Source: Cephalotrichum gorgonifer (Eukaryota > Ascomycota > Sordariomycetes > Microascales > Microascaceae). From it: a DNA stretch of 64,000 bases. Position 1 is the stretch's first letter. Each line of letters starts with the position of its first letter. The position numbers and the translations under genes are program-made. Below are positions 31,230-41,833 of the stretch, in pieces. The notes beneath the pieces were generated by a model. The model made no database searches and was not told the origin of the DNA. It was given only the letters and a program-made list of their open reading frames with translations. The stretch is from NCBI GenBank assembly GCA_900312665.1, contig ONZQ02000014.1, positions 961,924 through 1,025,923 on the forward strand. The letters are read 5' to 3'.

Positions 31230-33366
31230 ATGGCCGGGTGGGATCCGGACCCACCGGGCACCATCGCCCCGTTCAAGCTCTCCCTACCTTCTCCCCCGCA
31301 AGCGGCAGCTACCCCCGTGGCATTGGGGTCTACGTCTCAGGCCGTATCTCCCAGATCATCCACCCGAAGTCCCACTCCTGCCAAGTTGGTGTCGCTAAAA
31401 GAGCGCCGAGTCTCCAACATCCCTGGCCTCCCCCGCATATCATCCGACTGCAACTCAGAAGATGAAATGCTCACGCTCCTGCCGTCATCCATGCGGAATC
31501 TCCACCCGATCCGACAAGAATTTGATAACCTCCCGGGTGTTCACGGACACCGAGCTAACAAGCGGATGTCCCCAAACCGTCGGTACTTCAGGAGCCAGAC
31601 AGACGGAGCCCCCAACTTGCATATCCCAGCGGATCCAGAAGCCGGCGAAGACGTCGAGATAGTAGTCGACGCGGATACTTGTAGCATCTATGACGCATTC
31701 CTCCTCAGCGTCGATGTGACGCGGGACGTAAACTCATTCAAGAGACTGCGGGTGGGAGCCATCCAAGCTAAGTCTGATACGGATTTAAAAGTTGATCTAA
31801 CTGCTCCTCTACAGGTTTGCTTCAGCCCACGGTCTGGAAAGTATACCCTGACGGTTAGAAGTGGCCGCGTCGGGTCAGTTAGCCCCCAGTCAGTTGTGAT
31901 GGAGAGTGACGACCTACGTGAGGCCACGGCTTCGTTTCGGCGGTCGTTTCGCCGCGACACAGGCGTGAAATGGGAGAATCGCTACCGGTACTTTCCGAAC
32001 AACCCCGTATGGGGAGTCATAAGCCGCTCACGGCGCCCGGCGTACCCGAGGAAATACGTTTTCATCGAACTGGATTACCGGAAACCCGCGCTCGGAAACC
32101 CCGGTCTGCCAGCACACCACCTTGCCGATACGAGTGTGCCTCTCGAAGTGAGAGGCCTGATGGAGGACATGCTCTACGGGGAACGGACGGCCACCGCGGG
32201 GGACGCTGGGGTCCTGTCTATTGACGTTCTTAGTGCGCCGCTCAATCAGCTCAGCTCCTGGACGGTTTTCCAGGCTTTCCGGACCCTGCAGCGCATTTTG
32301 GGATATCTCGGGTCCGGCCGCCCGGTTCAGTGGAAGAGCATCCAGCATGCCTCGTCGATATACCGGAGCCTAATACCCTACTGCTCCGGAAAGAACAAAC
32401 CACCGGTGATATCGAACCACCTTGCCGTCTTCTGCGAGCTTGGTCTCCTGCATTCATTGTGGCCGTGGCACGGCATCAACGACCTTAGGAAGAGGGTCTA
32501 CCTGCGCGGATCCCTCCAGACCAGCACCTCCTTGTCCCTCGCGAGGCCCCTCTACCACGCCTACAGCTCCCTTCCTCACGGCTTCCGGCGACTTGCTGAC
32601 GAGAGTACGACCGAGTTCCAACGACTGATGAGCTACATCGACAAGTCATGCCAGCCTTCCCACGGCCTGTCGTTGGAGGTGAAGGAGATATACCGCGTCT
32701 TCGTCAAGGCGGGTGTCCAGAATCCGTACCAGGAGTGGATCGAGTCGAATAAGCCTACTCCGGCGGATGGGGGTGACGAAATGAGGGTCCTCCTATGGCA
32801 CGGCACCCCCTTAGATTCGCTCTTGGGTATTTTGGATCTCGGGTTGCAGATCAGGAGGAAGGGTGCAAGCTTGACAGGATCCATGTTCGGAAATGGGATT
32901 TACCTTGCCGACTCGTCGTCCAAGTCGGTAGGCTACTGCCGCTCTGGCCAGTGGAAAGGAGAAGCGGTTCTGCTCCTCTGCGAGGTCGACATCGGGACCC
33001 TTCGGAAGAGCAGCACCACTAGCATTGATAACGCCCACGTGATGGCCGCATCAGGTTCGGTATCTTGGAGGTGTGTCCAGGGGCTGGGAAAGACTGGCCC
33101 CAAGAAATTCGTGGCCGTGGATTGGCCATTAGAGGGGGACCCCCAGGGCGGAACGGTGTTGATGGTACGTCGTGTGCCCCTACACCCCCCAAGTAAGCGC
33201 AAACGTGAGCTAATTATTAGTTCAGCCCGATGTTTCCGCGCCGTATTCCGACACAGGCCACTTCGGCTCCCTATCCTTCAACGAATATGTTGTGTATAAT
33301 GCCGCACACGTCCTCATTCGATATATATTTCGGTTAAAGGTCGGCCACGCTAGGCGTTGGGGTTAA
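31230..33366 (+). CDS. WGR-domain poly(ADP-ribose) polymerase
   Basis: Two exons: 31230-33164 and 33226-33366 (691 aa). The donor is GTACGT and the acceptor TTCAG. The second exon supplies the essential C-terminus SLSFNEYVVYN, so the intron is well supported. After a Ser/Pro-rich leader, residues ~150-280 form a WGR domain (SIYDAFLLSVDVTRDVNSF, SGRVGSVSPQSVV, ASFRRSFRRDTGVKWENR). A helical regulatory region spans ~300-420 (SIDVLSAPLNQLSSWTVFQA) and the ART catalytic domain ~450-691. The catalytic triad is intact: H524 (LLWHGT), Y558 (GNGIYLAD) and E665 (FNEYVVYN), as in PARP1-type polymer-forming enzymes that use NAD+ at DNA breaks. Fungal PARPs often carry a BRCT domain at the N-terminus; none is seen here. 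The start at MAGWDPDPPG is uncertain, and an upstream exon is possible. Nuclear location is expected. Confidence 0.88.
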
Positions 33367-33700
33367 ATGGTAGTAATGGCAAGTAGATACAACGATATGT
33401 AGGCCAAAGGTCCCGGCCCATATCCATATCCAGTAGCCGCATGCCTCTCTAGTCCTACCATTAATTCATTCGCCTTCCGAATTTACCTTTATTCACTTAT
33501 GGGCACACACATGGACATATGCCTCCAAGCTTTTACCAGCTGGATGTCATACCCTGTCCCTGCACGCGTGCCATTTACGATTCTGGTGATGATCCCAAGT
33601 AGCCAGATATGTTGAACGAGAAGACGTTTTGGTCATTCATCAATAAGTGGGATTATATTACAACCCTATTAAGCGTAGATATCGACCTTATTGTACAGTA
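33367..33700. other. Intergenic between convergent genes
   Basis: 3' flanks of the PARP (+) and the GH43 gene (-). No gene is seen. Confidence 0.6.
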
Positions 33701-35149
33701 TCATGGGTAAACCTCTGCTCGGTCAATGGTGACATAGTAATCCGTCGCATCCTCAGGCTTGTCCCCGGTGACCGTGACAACCAGGGTATGCTCACCTGGC
33801 TCAAGCTCGGGGCTAAGGTACCTGCGCTGCTCCCCAACCCGCAGTGCGTTGTAGTAGGTCACTGGCTCCGTCGGCGGCCCGCCGTCAAGAGAGAAGGTTG
33901 CGTAGCCGTGGTCCGCACCAAGGGACCCATAGACGGCGATCCGCGACCCGGTGAAGTGATAAGTGGCCGTGGCGCCGGCCTCTTTGGAGTAGTGGTCGTC
34001 GCCATAGAAGCAGGTGGGCCCGCAGCTGGGGCCGTCCTTCCAGTCGCCCTCGTACGAGACACGCAGTCCGCTTTCACCTATGTCGTCATCATTGATGGCC
34101 GTGCTGCCCGGGCCGGGGTCGCCAGAGGGGAGTTTCTGGGTCGCGCCCGCGGCCAGCGGGACGCCGAGGTTGGGGGTACCGTCATTGTTCCAGCTGATAC
34201 GTTGAGCCCGCGTAGAGCGGAACGAGTACGTTATCTCTGGCGTATTCTTTCCGTGGTAGGCGATCCAGTCCTCAGTGCCGTCGGGAGACTTAAAGAAGAA
34301 GTGATGCCCAGGGCCCCAGACACCCGCGTCATCATTGCGGCTGAAGAGGGGGCCGGGAAGCTGCTCCCAGGCATCGTGAGATAACGGATCGGCCCCCTTG
34401 GCCAATGAGATCCCCCAGAGCTGGTAGTCAGGCTTGCCGGTATCGCAAGTTGAGTAGGTGAGGAAGGTCTTTCCGTCGCGGTACAGTGGAGTCGGTCCCT
34501 CTCTGACCTCGGGGCAGCCGCCGTCGTTAGGTAGCGCGACGGGCTCACCTTCAACGGTCCAGGGGTTGGTCATGCGCGCGACAAAGAGCTGCTGGGGCCC
34601 GCCGCTGAACCCTCGTCCCGGGCTAGTCCAGGCGAAGTAGGACTTGCCGTCATGTACGAACGGCTCGCCGTCGATCTGGTACTTGCCCGTATCGGCGATC
34701 TGGGCCTTGAATTCGTAGGGGCCGATGGGGTCGCCGCCGACCGACTCAAGGACGTATAGCCGATGGCTGGCATCGCGCTCGACCGGGTCGGTGAGCGTGC
34801 TATCGGCGGCCGTGTAGTATATGTACCAGCGGGGCCCATCATCGGTCTCAAAGGAATGTAGTGCTGGCGCCCACAATTCGGCGCTGCGGGTGGGTTCACT
34901 GTCGCGCCACACCTCGACGGGGTCGACGGTGGCTAGCGTTGCCAGGCTGGGCGACTTCCAGATGGAGATGCGGGTGCCTTGCGTGACGGATAGGTAGTAG
35001 TTCCCGTCGTGGAACACGAGTGTCGGGTCGGCTCCTGGGTTGAGGGGGTTGCGGAATTCTCGATCCTGGGCCGTAGTGAATGGAAGAGCGAGCAGCGCGA
35101 GTACGATGGCGCCCGCCACCTTCACACCAGGGAGCTTGTGCGGAAACAT
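33701..35149 (-). CDS. Secreted GH43 glycoside hydrolase, arabinofuranosidase-like
   Basis: 482 aa, one exon. The start at 35149 (MFPHKLPGVKVAGAIVLALLALPFTTAQ) gives a clear signal peptide; the long open frame upstream is non-coding leader. The five-bladed propeller carries the three GH43 acidic residues: D41 (NPGADPTLVFHDG, base), D160 (YQIDGEPFVHDGK) and E217 (PEVREGPTPLYRDGK, acid). The C-terminal ~150 residues (from about ESGLRVSYEGDWKDGP) form a beta-rich module with HFTGSRIAVYGSLGADHG, like the sugar-binding discoidin-type modules. The likely reaction is release of L-arabinose from arabinan or arabinoxylan side chains; a xylosidase or galactanase specificity cannot be ruled out. It acts outside the cell. 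Related side-chain enzymes (GH35, GH51) occur later in the window. Confidence 0.9.
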   Translation of the reverse strand: MFPHKLPGVKVAGAIVLALLALPFTTAQDREFRNPLNPGADPTLVFHDGNYYLSVTQGTRISIWKSPSLATLATVDPVEVWRDSEPTRSAELWAPALHSFETDDGPRWYIYYTAADSTLTDPVERDASHRLYVLESVGGDPIGPYEFKAQIADTGKYQIDGEPFVHDGKSYFAWTSPGRGFSGGPQQLFVARMTNPWTVEGEPVALPNDGGCPEVREGPTPLYRDGKTFLTYSTCDTGKPDYQLWGISLAKGADPLSHDAWEQLPGPLFSRNDDAGVWGPGHHFFFKSPDGTEDWIAYHGKNTPEITYSFRSTRAQRISWNNDGTPNLGVPLAAGATQKLPSGDPGPGSTAINDDDIGESGLRVSYEGDWKDGPSCGPTCFYGDDHYSKEAGATATYHFTGSRIAVYGSLGADHGYATFSLDGGPPTEPVTYYNALRVGEQRRYLSPELEPGEHTLVVTVTGDKPEDATDYYVTIDRAEVYP

Positions 35150-36539
35150 GATCACTTCCTGTTCAAGAGGATAGCCAATTATTCTCTTTAGCGTGTCAAC
35201 ACTAGGATGCGAGCTCCTCGTGGATATATAGCTTCGCGCCGCGCCCTCTATGCATCCATCGATTCCGTCAAATACGCCCTCGAGGTGAGATCCTTCGTAA
35301 GCTATATTATGAATCGGGGCTGTGGCTCCTCCCCGGGACTCACTGAGTCGGACCGACCGTTGTGGATCCCGTAATACGACGTCATTCAGATCGACGCCTG
35401 AACCAATCAAGCCACTACACATTCCTTGCCAAGTGCTTCCAATTTTACTTCGATGAACAGTCAGCGACCATGGCGCTTTGGCGGAGCCCTGGTTAAGGTG
35501 GTACCTCCTTTTACCTGAAATGGAAGACAGGATTACAGAGGATTGTGCCAACATCCTTGCTTTCAAGAGTAACCCGGGGTTACCCGTGGCCCCTGGCCTT
35601 AGAAATCAAATCTGGATCATTGGCAACAAATACCGTGACTGTGGTAATGACAGGGATTTCATCTGATCAACAGCCGAGATCAACACTGCGGGTAAAGGAG
35701 GCTGCGGTCATCCTCGTACCCGGAAGGATGTGCGTCTATTAATAAGTGGCGCCATCGCATGAAAATCCCACATCTGGAGGAGATACCAGCGAATGCAACG
35801 CTACCCTTCCTCAACCAGAAACCACTCTGCCTTGACTTATATAGAGGGTAGATTTCAGGATTCTGTACTAAATCTATCAACCAGAAGTTAGGCGTGTCTC
35901 CTCCAAGGAGTGACCAGGGGGCCCTCTACTCTTTTCATTATCAGGTCGCTGTCTCATGACGGGTCGAGCCGTGCGGTTCCTTACCTGCGCTTTCGAGGTG
36001 AAATGGAGCTGCGGGCTCGTAGGGATCCAGTCACTGTTATAGTTGATATTGTGGCAACAATAGGTAGCTAGTTACCATTGAGGACAAGGGTTCAAGGCGT
36101 GGCATTTGGCAATCTATACTAATTTGACAGTGAATCATTAACCAATGAAGACGATTGCCTATGGTCCTCCCCATCCTTTGAGACCGATATCCGTGAGCGA
36201 ACTGATAGGGCTCTTTTCGTCCTTGAATGGTAGAACGAAGGATAGAGGTATGATTTGTAAAGAACTTATTTTCAGCTAGAAGCAAATTATCATTGCGGGC
36301 GGCGAAGTGGTATGTAGTTTCCACGACGCAAACTCGGAGGTGGCTGTGTCGCCCTTCGCCTGCATCCTCCATGACATCAAACCGCCAAGCCCACCCACAC
36401 CCGGCTGCTCATACGACCCGAGTATAGCCGGCGCTACCAGCATCGTCTTCGTTAATTTGTTCATTAAGAATGTTGGAGCAAAGGGTCCACAAAAGTTTCG
36501 CGACCCTAGGTTGGCAGTATGACGTGCCTAAGGATTTAG
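35150..36539. other. Intergenic, promoter of GH43 and flank of the kelch relic
   Basis: No intact gene is seen. Minus-strand frames between about 36276 and 36464 may be the far C-terminal remains of the kelch relic, but similarity there is weak. Confidence 0.4.
35223..35230 (-). promoter_or_regulatory. TATA-like element of the GH43 gene
   Basis: The minus strand reads TATATATC here, 74-81 bases before the GH43 ATG, a usual distance for fungal TATA boxes of regulated genes. Confidence 0.4.
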
Positions 36540-37615
36540 TCCAGCCGTTGGTACACCGCCGATGCTCAGCATTTGCCTATTGCCCACCAACACGCACGTA
36601 TGTGACTTTCGGGGAGTCTTCTCTGCGTCCTCAAACTTGGTCCATTAAAACTTGGGGAGACTGGGGATGTATACATCGCTGAAGTCTTCGTTGTTGATTG
36701 AGTCGAAGCCGCAGAGGACGAATATACGAACCCGAGTTAGCATGGCAAGCAACGCACCCTCTAAATATTCCCGAGAAGAAGAAAAAAGAACAAGGGAAGA
36801 GGAGACGATCAACCTACATCTCGTATGACTCCGCGTTCACATGCTGGATATCAGCAGTAGACGCTAGGACAATTCTCCGAGAATAGCGATGAGCCCGTTT
36901 GGTGGTCCCCACTTCGGGATGAACTCAGCCCTGCCCCTGGCCAAGGTGCTAAACGGAAAGGCCTCAGCCGCCTAGGCATTTGCGAAGACGTCCTTGCTCA
37001 TGTTGAACGAGACCACGCCAGGGACCACCTGCGTCGACTCTCGGCCGTGCTGTGTCCAGCCGCTTGCCACGCCGCCGAGGCAGAAATTTCGCAGGCTGCA
37101 TCTTCGTATAGCTGATAGCTCGCGTACGCTCCTTGGTTGTTGAGGACGGTGGTACCCCACGACCCGCCGCCTTCTGCATCGGCTTTGAATTTACACACTT
37201 TGTCTGTCGTGAGCCCGGATGCCTCGTCTCTGCGGGGAGAGTGCTCGCCCCAAGTATAGAATGTGTCATCTTCTTCGTCAAACCATAGAACATTGCTGTA
37301 CGTTTTCGGGGCAGCCCTTCTTGCCTTTTTAATGCTGACGCTGTCACTGGACCAGGATTGCATGAAGTCGATGGAAAGTATCGAGTTGACTAAGTAAAAA
37401 TATCATAAGCCACCGTGATCTCAGGCTTCTTGAGGTTAAAGGTGAGCCAAACAAACCATTGCGCACTACTGGCTCGCCATCCACCATCCAGGCTATGAGG
37501 AAAGCTTTTTATGTTCCAGGCCACTGCAGATATTGTGGAGTGAGGTCAACATTGGGCTTGGCTCTTTCATTGAAAGCACATAGGATATGACTTACATTAT
37601 ATGGTCCCCGATAAA
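36540..37615 (-). pseudogene. Decayed kelch-repeat (galactose-oxidase-like propeller) gene
   Basis: The minus strand carries in order the landmarks of the fungal secreted kelch family, but in shifting frames. LFIGDHI lies near 37600 and LDGGW near 37485. NSILSIDFMQSWSSDSVS and NVLWFDEEDDTFYTWG lie at 37390-37240, with FKADAEGGGSWG near 37165. ASGWTQHGRESTQVVPGVVS then FNMSKDVFANA follow at 37060-36975. An in-frame TAG is at 36972-36974. Beyond it AEFIPKWGPPNGLIAILGE occurs, then another stop, then RIFVLCGFDSINNEDFSDVY and SHTCVLVGNRQMLSIGG down to 36540. At least one frameshift (near 37090) and several stops cannot be removed by plausible introns. The live family is membrane-anchored or secreted propellers of unknown ligand. 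Identification is by motif order; the exact borders are approximate. Confidence 0.7.
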
Positions 37616-39050
37616 CAGTCAGATCACTTATGTTCCGTGTCAGCCTCTCGGATCCATTGGACTATCGTCCAATCGTATTACATAGCGAGCGGCCCCCCGG
37701 CGGCTCCGTTGCATTGTGTGCTAACCGGTGGCCAATTCTGGATCGGACGGTGGTGCAGTGGGAACTGGTGAGAGTAGCCCATCTGGCACTACAAAAACAT
37801 CTCTGAACAATTCTGCCCCTTGAGAGTGCCTGGGACTAGTAGGCCTTTGGGATGGGGCCAAAAGACGAGATGGGCCTGTGAAATGGGATACATAGTAAGT
37901 CTGGAAATTCTGGTAAATGGAGCGAATCAACTGAATGAACACGCATACCCCTAATAATGACTGGGCCGCTTCTTCAGCAAGAAGAAGTCTGTTACCTAGA
38001 GAAGTGGATGCCCTTGATGATCTCGTCACATCATGCCACCCCTGACTGCTAGTCAAATGACATGGGCCACGGCGGTTGGAGGTGAAGAAAACTGGATGGC
38101 GGATTCAATGACTAGGCACGAATCTCAGACTGCCGGCGGCGTTGGCTCCAAACTTCCAAGAGACTCACTGAGACCAAGAGGCAGGGAAGGGCTTTAAGAA
38201 TGGCTTTAAGATGAGGTAGCTGTCCTTTGATTGGTCCGGCAGTGTTACCAGTCCAGCAAACTTTCCAAAAACGACCCGACGCGGCCTGGAAAAGGAACAG
38301 AAAAGAAACGGGGAAAGGGGGGTGGGGAAAGAAGGGGGGGAGGTCAATTCCAGACTGGCCAGAGGTTTACGACTTGGTAAGTTTCTGCTATCATGCAATC
38401 GTGCCTGCTAAGTTTCTAAAGGGCCGCTCATCATGTATCGTTACTTCGTCCGTATCGACCGTGGTTCGTTCCTAGAATCTTAACCCCGACTCAAGTCCGG
38501 TTCTGTGGAAAATAAGGCTCCAACGTTCCACTACAGAAGTGGAAATGGGGGGTTCCTAAGAACTTGCAGGTATGTAGTACCGCAATCATGGCGCGGGGCA
38601 TCGATCACTCGCATGCGATCCGGTCCTCCGCTGCCAAACTCATACACTAGTAGGATGGTCAAGGGACTCACGAATTATTGTCGTTCTTTGATTCGTTAAC
38701 CCCGCAAACAGATTATGGATATTGACATTTGGGCCCACTCGTGCAACTGTCATCCTACGTAACATAGATCGCCGATCACCTCCAAACACGTACGAGGCAC
38801 ACGTTCCACAAGATTAGTCCCCGCACCCTCCGGATCCGGATATGCCCCCGGGTCAGGGCTGACTCTACGCGGATGTCGGAGACGGTCTTCATTTCGGATG
38901 CCGGAGAGGGGAAGTGAATAGAGCTCGTCAAAATGTGAAGCCTGACCTCGTGCCTATTTATCATAGCTTCGGCCTCCATCTCACCAGGGTGCACCTTCCG
39001 CCCATTTGGCACGTTTCAGAACAAGGAATTCTAGAATCTAATACTCAACG
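37616..39050. other. Intergenic, promoter of the GH35 gene
   Basis: No gene is recognised. The proximal part before 39051 is the beta-galactosidase promoter. Frames such as 37721-38056 (-) have no coding character. Confidence 0.5.
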
Positions 39051-40964
39051 ATGTACCTGGGTAAAGTATTGTCGTCCCTCGCCGGACTCGTGGCGCTGGG
39101 CACCTGCAGCCCGTCGAACCTTTACCTACGGGCGGAGAACCAGACGGCGAAATTCTCCTACGACGCCAACCACTTCTACGTCGATGGTGAGGAATTCATC
39201 ATGTTCGGCGGCCAGATGGACCCACAGCGTATCCCGCGTGAGTACTGGGGCCAGCGGCTACAGATGGCGAAGTCCATGGGTCTCAACACCATCTTCTCCT
39301 ACATCTACTGGAACATGCTTGAGCCCTCTGAGGGCACGTGGGACTTTGAGGGCGTCAACGACATCGCGGCCTGGTATCAGGCCATCGAGGACGCCGGCCT
39401 GTACGCCGTGCTGCGGCCGGGGTCGTACATATGCGGCGAGAGGGACTGGGGCGGCCTTCCGTCGTGGCTGGGCCAGATCTCCAACATGACCATCCGAGAT
39501 AACAACCCCCAGTTCCTCGACTACTCAGAGAATTATCTTAAGAAGCTCGAGGAGGAGATCCGACCCTCGCTCGCCAACAACGGGGGCCCAATCCTCATGG
39601 TCCAGGTCGAGAACGAGTATGGAAGTTGGGGCAGTGACCACTCCTACACCGGCGCGCTCGCCGACATATTCCGCGACACCTACGACGCGATCCTGTACAC
39701 CAACGACGGCGGACAGGAGAGGATGCTCAAGGGCGGGCACATCCCCGGCATCCTAGCCGAGATTGACGGCGACGCGTACGTCGGGTTCCCCGCCCGCAAC
39801 AAGTTCACGCCCGAGTCGTGTCACGGCCCGCTGCTCAACGGCGAGTGGTACATCACCTGGTTCGACCCGTGGAACCCCGCTGTGCCACATACCACCTCGG
39901 ACGGCGACCCCGAGCTCATCGCGAAGACGGTCAAGGATATGGAGTGGATGGTCGACGGCGGTAACTCCTTCAACATCTACATGTTCCACGGCGGCACCAA
40001 CTTCGGCTTTGGGAACGGCGCTATCAACATCACCAGGTTCCAGCCCTTCAGCACCAGCTACGACTACGGCGCACCCCTGGACGAGACCGGCCGGCCCTCG
40101 GAGGTCTACTTAGCCCTCCGCGAGTCGCTCACGAAATACAACCCGTCAATCCCTGAGATCCCCGACCTCCCGCCCCTCGCGTCGGTCGCCGACTTCGAGC
40201 TGACGCCCGTCGCGGGCCTCTTCGACCACAAGCCGCGCGCGACGTCGGCCGACTCGCCCATCACCATGGACGCCCTCGGACAGGCGTACGGATTCACGCT
40301 GTACGAGCACAAGGTGAAGGCGGACGCTTCGGGAACGATTTCCCCAGGCGATTTCCCGCGCGACCGGGTAATCGTATATGTCAATGATGTCCGACAGGGC
40401 GTCATAGACCGCACGTACACCTGGCCGGCGACGGTCGACGTCACCCTCAAGGCCGGCGACAAGCTCGGCCTCTTTGTCGAGAACCTCGGCCGCGTCGACT
40501 ACGGACCGGGCCTGGATGACCCGGAGAAGGGCATCGTCGGGGACGTGACGGTGGGAGGCGAGGCGCTCAAGGGATGGAAGATGTTCACCTTCCCCCTGGA
40601 GGCGCCTCCCCAGAACACCAAGAAGTCGCACGTCTCGGTCGACTCCAACGACGGCCCTCCGGTCTTCTACAAGGGCTCGTTCGAGACGAACCTCAGCGGC
40701 CTGGCAGCAGACACGCTCCTCGAGCTCCCCGGGGGCATCAAGGGCCAGGTCTGGGTGAACGGCCAGAACCTCGGTAGGTATTGGACCATCGGGCCCCAGC
40801 AGCAGCTGTACCTCCCTGGATGCTTCCTGAAACAGGACGGGCCAAACGAGGTGGTCGTGCTCGAGCTGGAGCCCCGCGTCGAGGACCGCGTCGCGCGGGG
40901 CCTGTCGGTCCGGACTTGGGGGAATAACGAGGACCCGGACTGTGGGAACTGCATTCCCGAGTAG
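39051..40964 (+). CDS. Secreted beta-galactosidase, family GH35
   Basis: 637 aa, one exon, with a signal peptide (MYLGKVLSSLAGLVALGTCS). The TIM barrel begins with YDANHFYVDGEEFIMFGGQMD, followed by the GH35 hallmarks AKSMGLNTIFSYIYWNMLEP and LRPGSYICGERDWGGLPSWL. Catalytic residues are visible: E189 acid/base in VQVENEYGS and E265 nucleophile in LLNGEWYITW. A C-terminal jelly-roll ends with GQVWVNGQNLGRYWTIGPQQ, the usual sugar-binding-like end of this family. At 637 aa it is the short form, like animal and bacterial GH35, and not the ~1000-aa form typical of secreted Aspergillus lacA. It hydrolyses terminal beta-galactose, probably from pectic galactan or xyloglucan side chains outside the cell. 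Confidence 0.95.
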   Translation: MYLGKVLSSLAGLVALGTCSPSNLYLRAENQTAKFSYDANHFYVDGEEFIMFGGQMDPQRIPREYWGQRLQMAKSMGLNTIFSYIYWNMLEPSEGTWDFEGVNDIAAWYQAIEDAGLYAVLRPGSYICGERDWGGLPSWLGQISNMTIRDNNPQFLDYSENYLKKLEEEIRPSLANNGGPILMVQVENEYGSWGSDHSYTGALADIFRDTYDAILYTNDGGQERMLKGGHIPGILAEIDGDAYVGFPARNKFTPESCHGPLLNGEWYITWFDPWNPAVPHTTSDGDPELIAKTVKDMEWMVDGGNSFNIYMFHGGTNFGFGNGAINITRFQPFSTSYDYGAPLDETGRPSEVYLALRESLTKYNPSIPEIPDLPPLASVADFELTPVAGLFDHKPRATSADSPITMDALGQAYGFTLYEHKVKADASGTISPGDFPRDRVIVYVNDVRQGVIDRTYTWPATVDVTLKAGDKLGLFVENLGRVDYGPGLDDPEKGIVGDVTVGGEALKGWKMFTFPLEAPPQNTKKSHVSVDSNDGPPVFYKGSFETNLSGLAADTLLELPGGIKGQVWVNGQNLGRYWTIGPQQQLYLPGCFLKQDGPNEVVVLELEPRVEDRVARGLSVRTWGNNEDPDCGNCIPE

Positions 40965-41264
40965 AGTATAGCAGAGGAGGGTAATCGGCTCTTGTGAGCC
41001 AAGGCGTGGGTGCCGCCTTTAGCATTCATTGGATTAGTTTACTCTAATTAGCTTTTGATCCATCCACAATCGTGGGGGGTGGGAAATCCGGTGACGTCCA
41101 GAAGACCGATCAAGCTGCGACCTCCGCTTTGATGTTCCAAGGGCGAGTGTGTTCCCGGCTTTATTGGCCGATAGTTTTCACATAGACGACGGGAACTGGC
41201 AGGTGCGCCCAGCCGCGAACCAATACATTCATACCACCGGATCACATTTGTAACGAACAGCGAC
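40965..41264. other. Intergenic before the tRNA
   Basis: The 3' flank of GH35. No gene is seen. Confidence 0.6.
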
Positions 41265-41336
41265 GCCCTTATAGCTCAGTGGTAGAGCGCGTCACTAGTA
41301 ATGACGAGGTCGTAGGTTCGACTCCTGCTGAGGGCA
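41265..41336 (+). tRNA. tRNA-Thr (anticodon AGT)
   Basis: A 72-base intronless cloverleaf. The acceptor stem GCCCTTA pairs with TGAGGGC (one G-T pair), the D stem GCTC with GAGC, and the anticodon stem CGTCA with TGACG around the loop CTAGTAA (anticodon AGT, read as IGU for threonine). The T stem GTAGG pairs with CCTGC around TTCGACT. The discriminator base is A. Internal A and B boxes (TAGCTCAGTGG; GGTTCGACTCC at 41315-41325) are present. Confidence 0.95.
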
Positions 41337-41833
41337 TTCATCTTTTTTAGCCCCACTTTTTGCTGTGAACTTTAACCCAACTTACTCGTACTGGAGTCAG
41401 GTATTCTGGCAGTTGGCGTTTTATCTGCTACACGCTGGGTCAATTGCCAGCACCAGCATCCCTGGGCTCGATTGAGACTGCCGCTGAATGCTGGATCTTG
41501 TCCTTCAAGGATGAGTACCCCGGCAGGAAAACCTCTTCAAAAGGCGACCATCAACCTGCTGTATCAGTCGTGCTGACAGTATGAAGCGAGACGAAAAACG
41601 TTAATGTGCAGTTGAAGGATTCTCTACCTCCTTGCCATCATCCGTTGCCATTTTCGTTTACACCTAGCTAAGTAGGATATTATTGGCGATGTCATAAACA
41701 CCGGAACAGCTGGAGAACCCTTCAAGTTCTAATCCATATTTTGCCACCTGGCCCAAACATAGAAGAGTCCATGCGCTCGGTATTTGGGAGGTCATGACCC
41801 TGTAAAGGTCGGTGAATGAAGTGCGTATTAATA
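41337..41833. other. Intergenic
   Basis: Between the tRNA and the convergent F-box-like gene. Nothing is seen beyond the T run. Confidence 0.5.
41343..41348 (+). terminator. RNA polymerase III terminator of tRNA-Thr
   Basis: A run of six T starting seven bases after the mature 3' end is the standard polymerase III stop signal. Confidence 0.75.

Noticed and set aside
35150..35566. 139-codon N-terminal extension of the GH43 frame
   Set aside because: It would bury the signal peptide that starts at 35149; it contains a TATA-like element instead.
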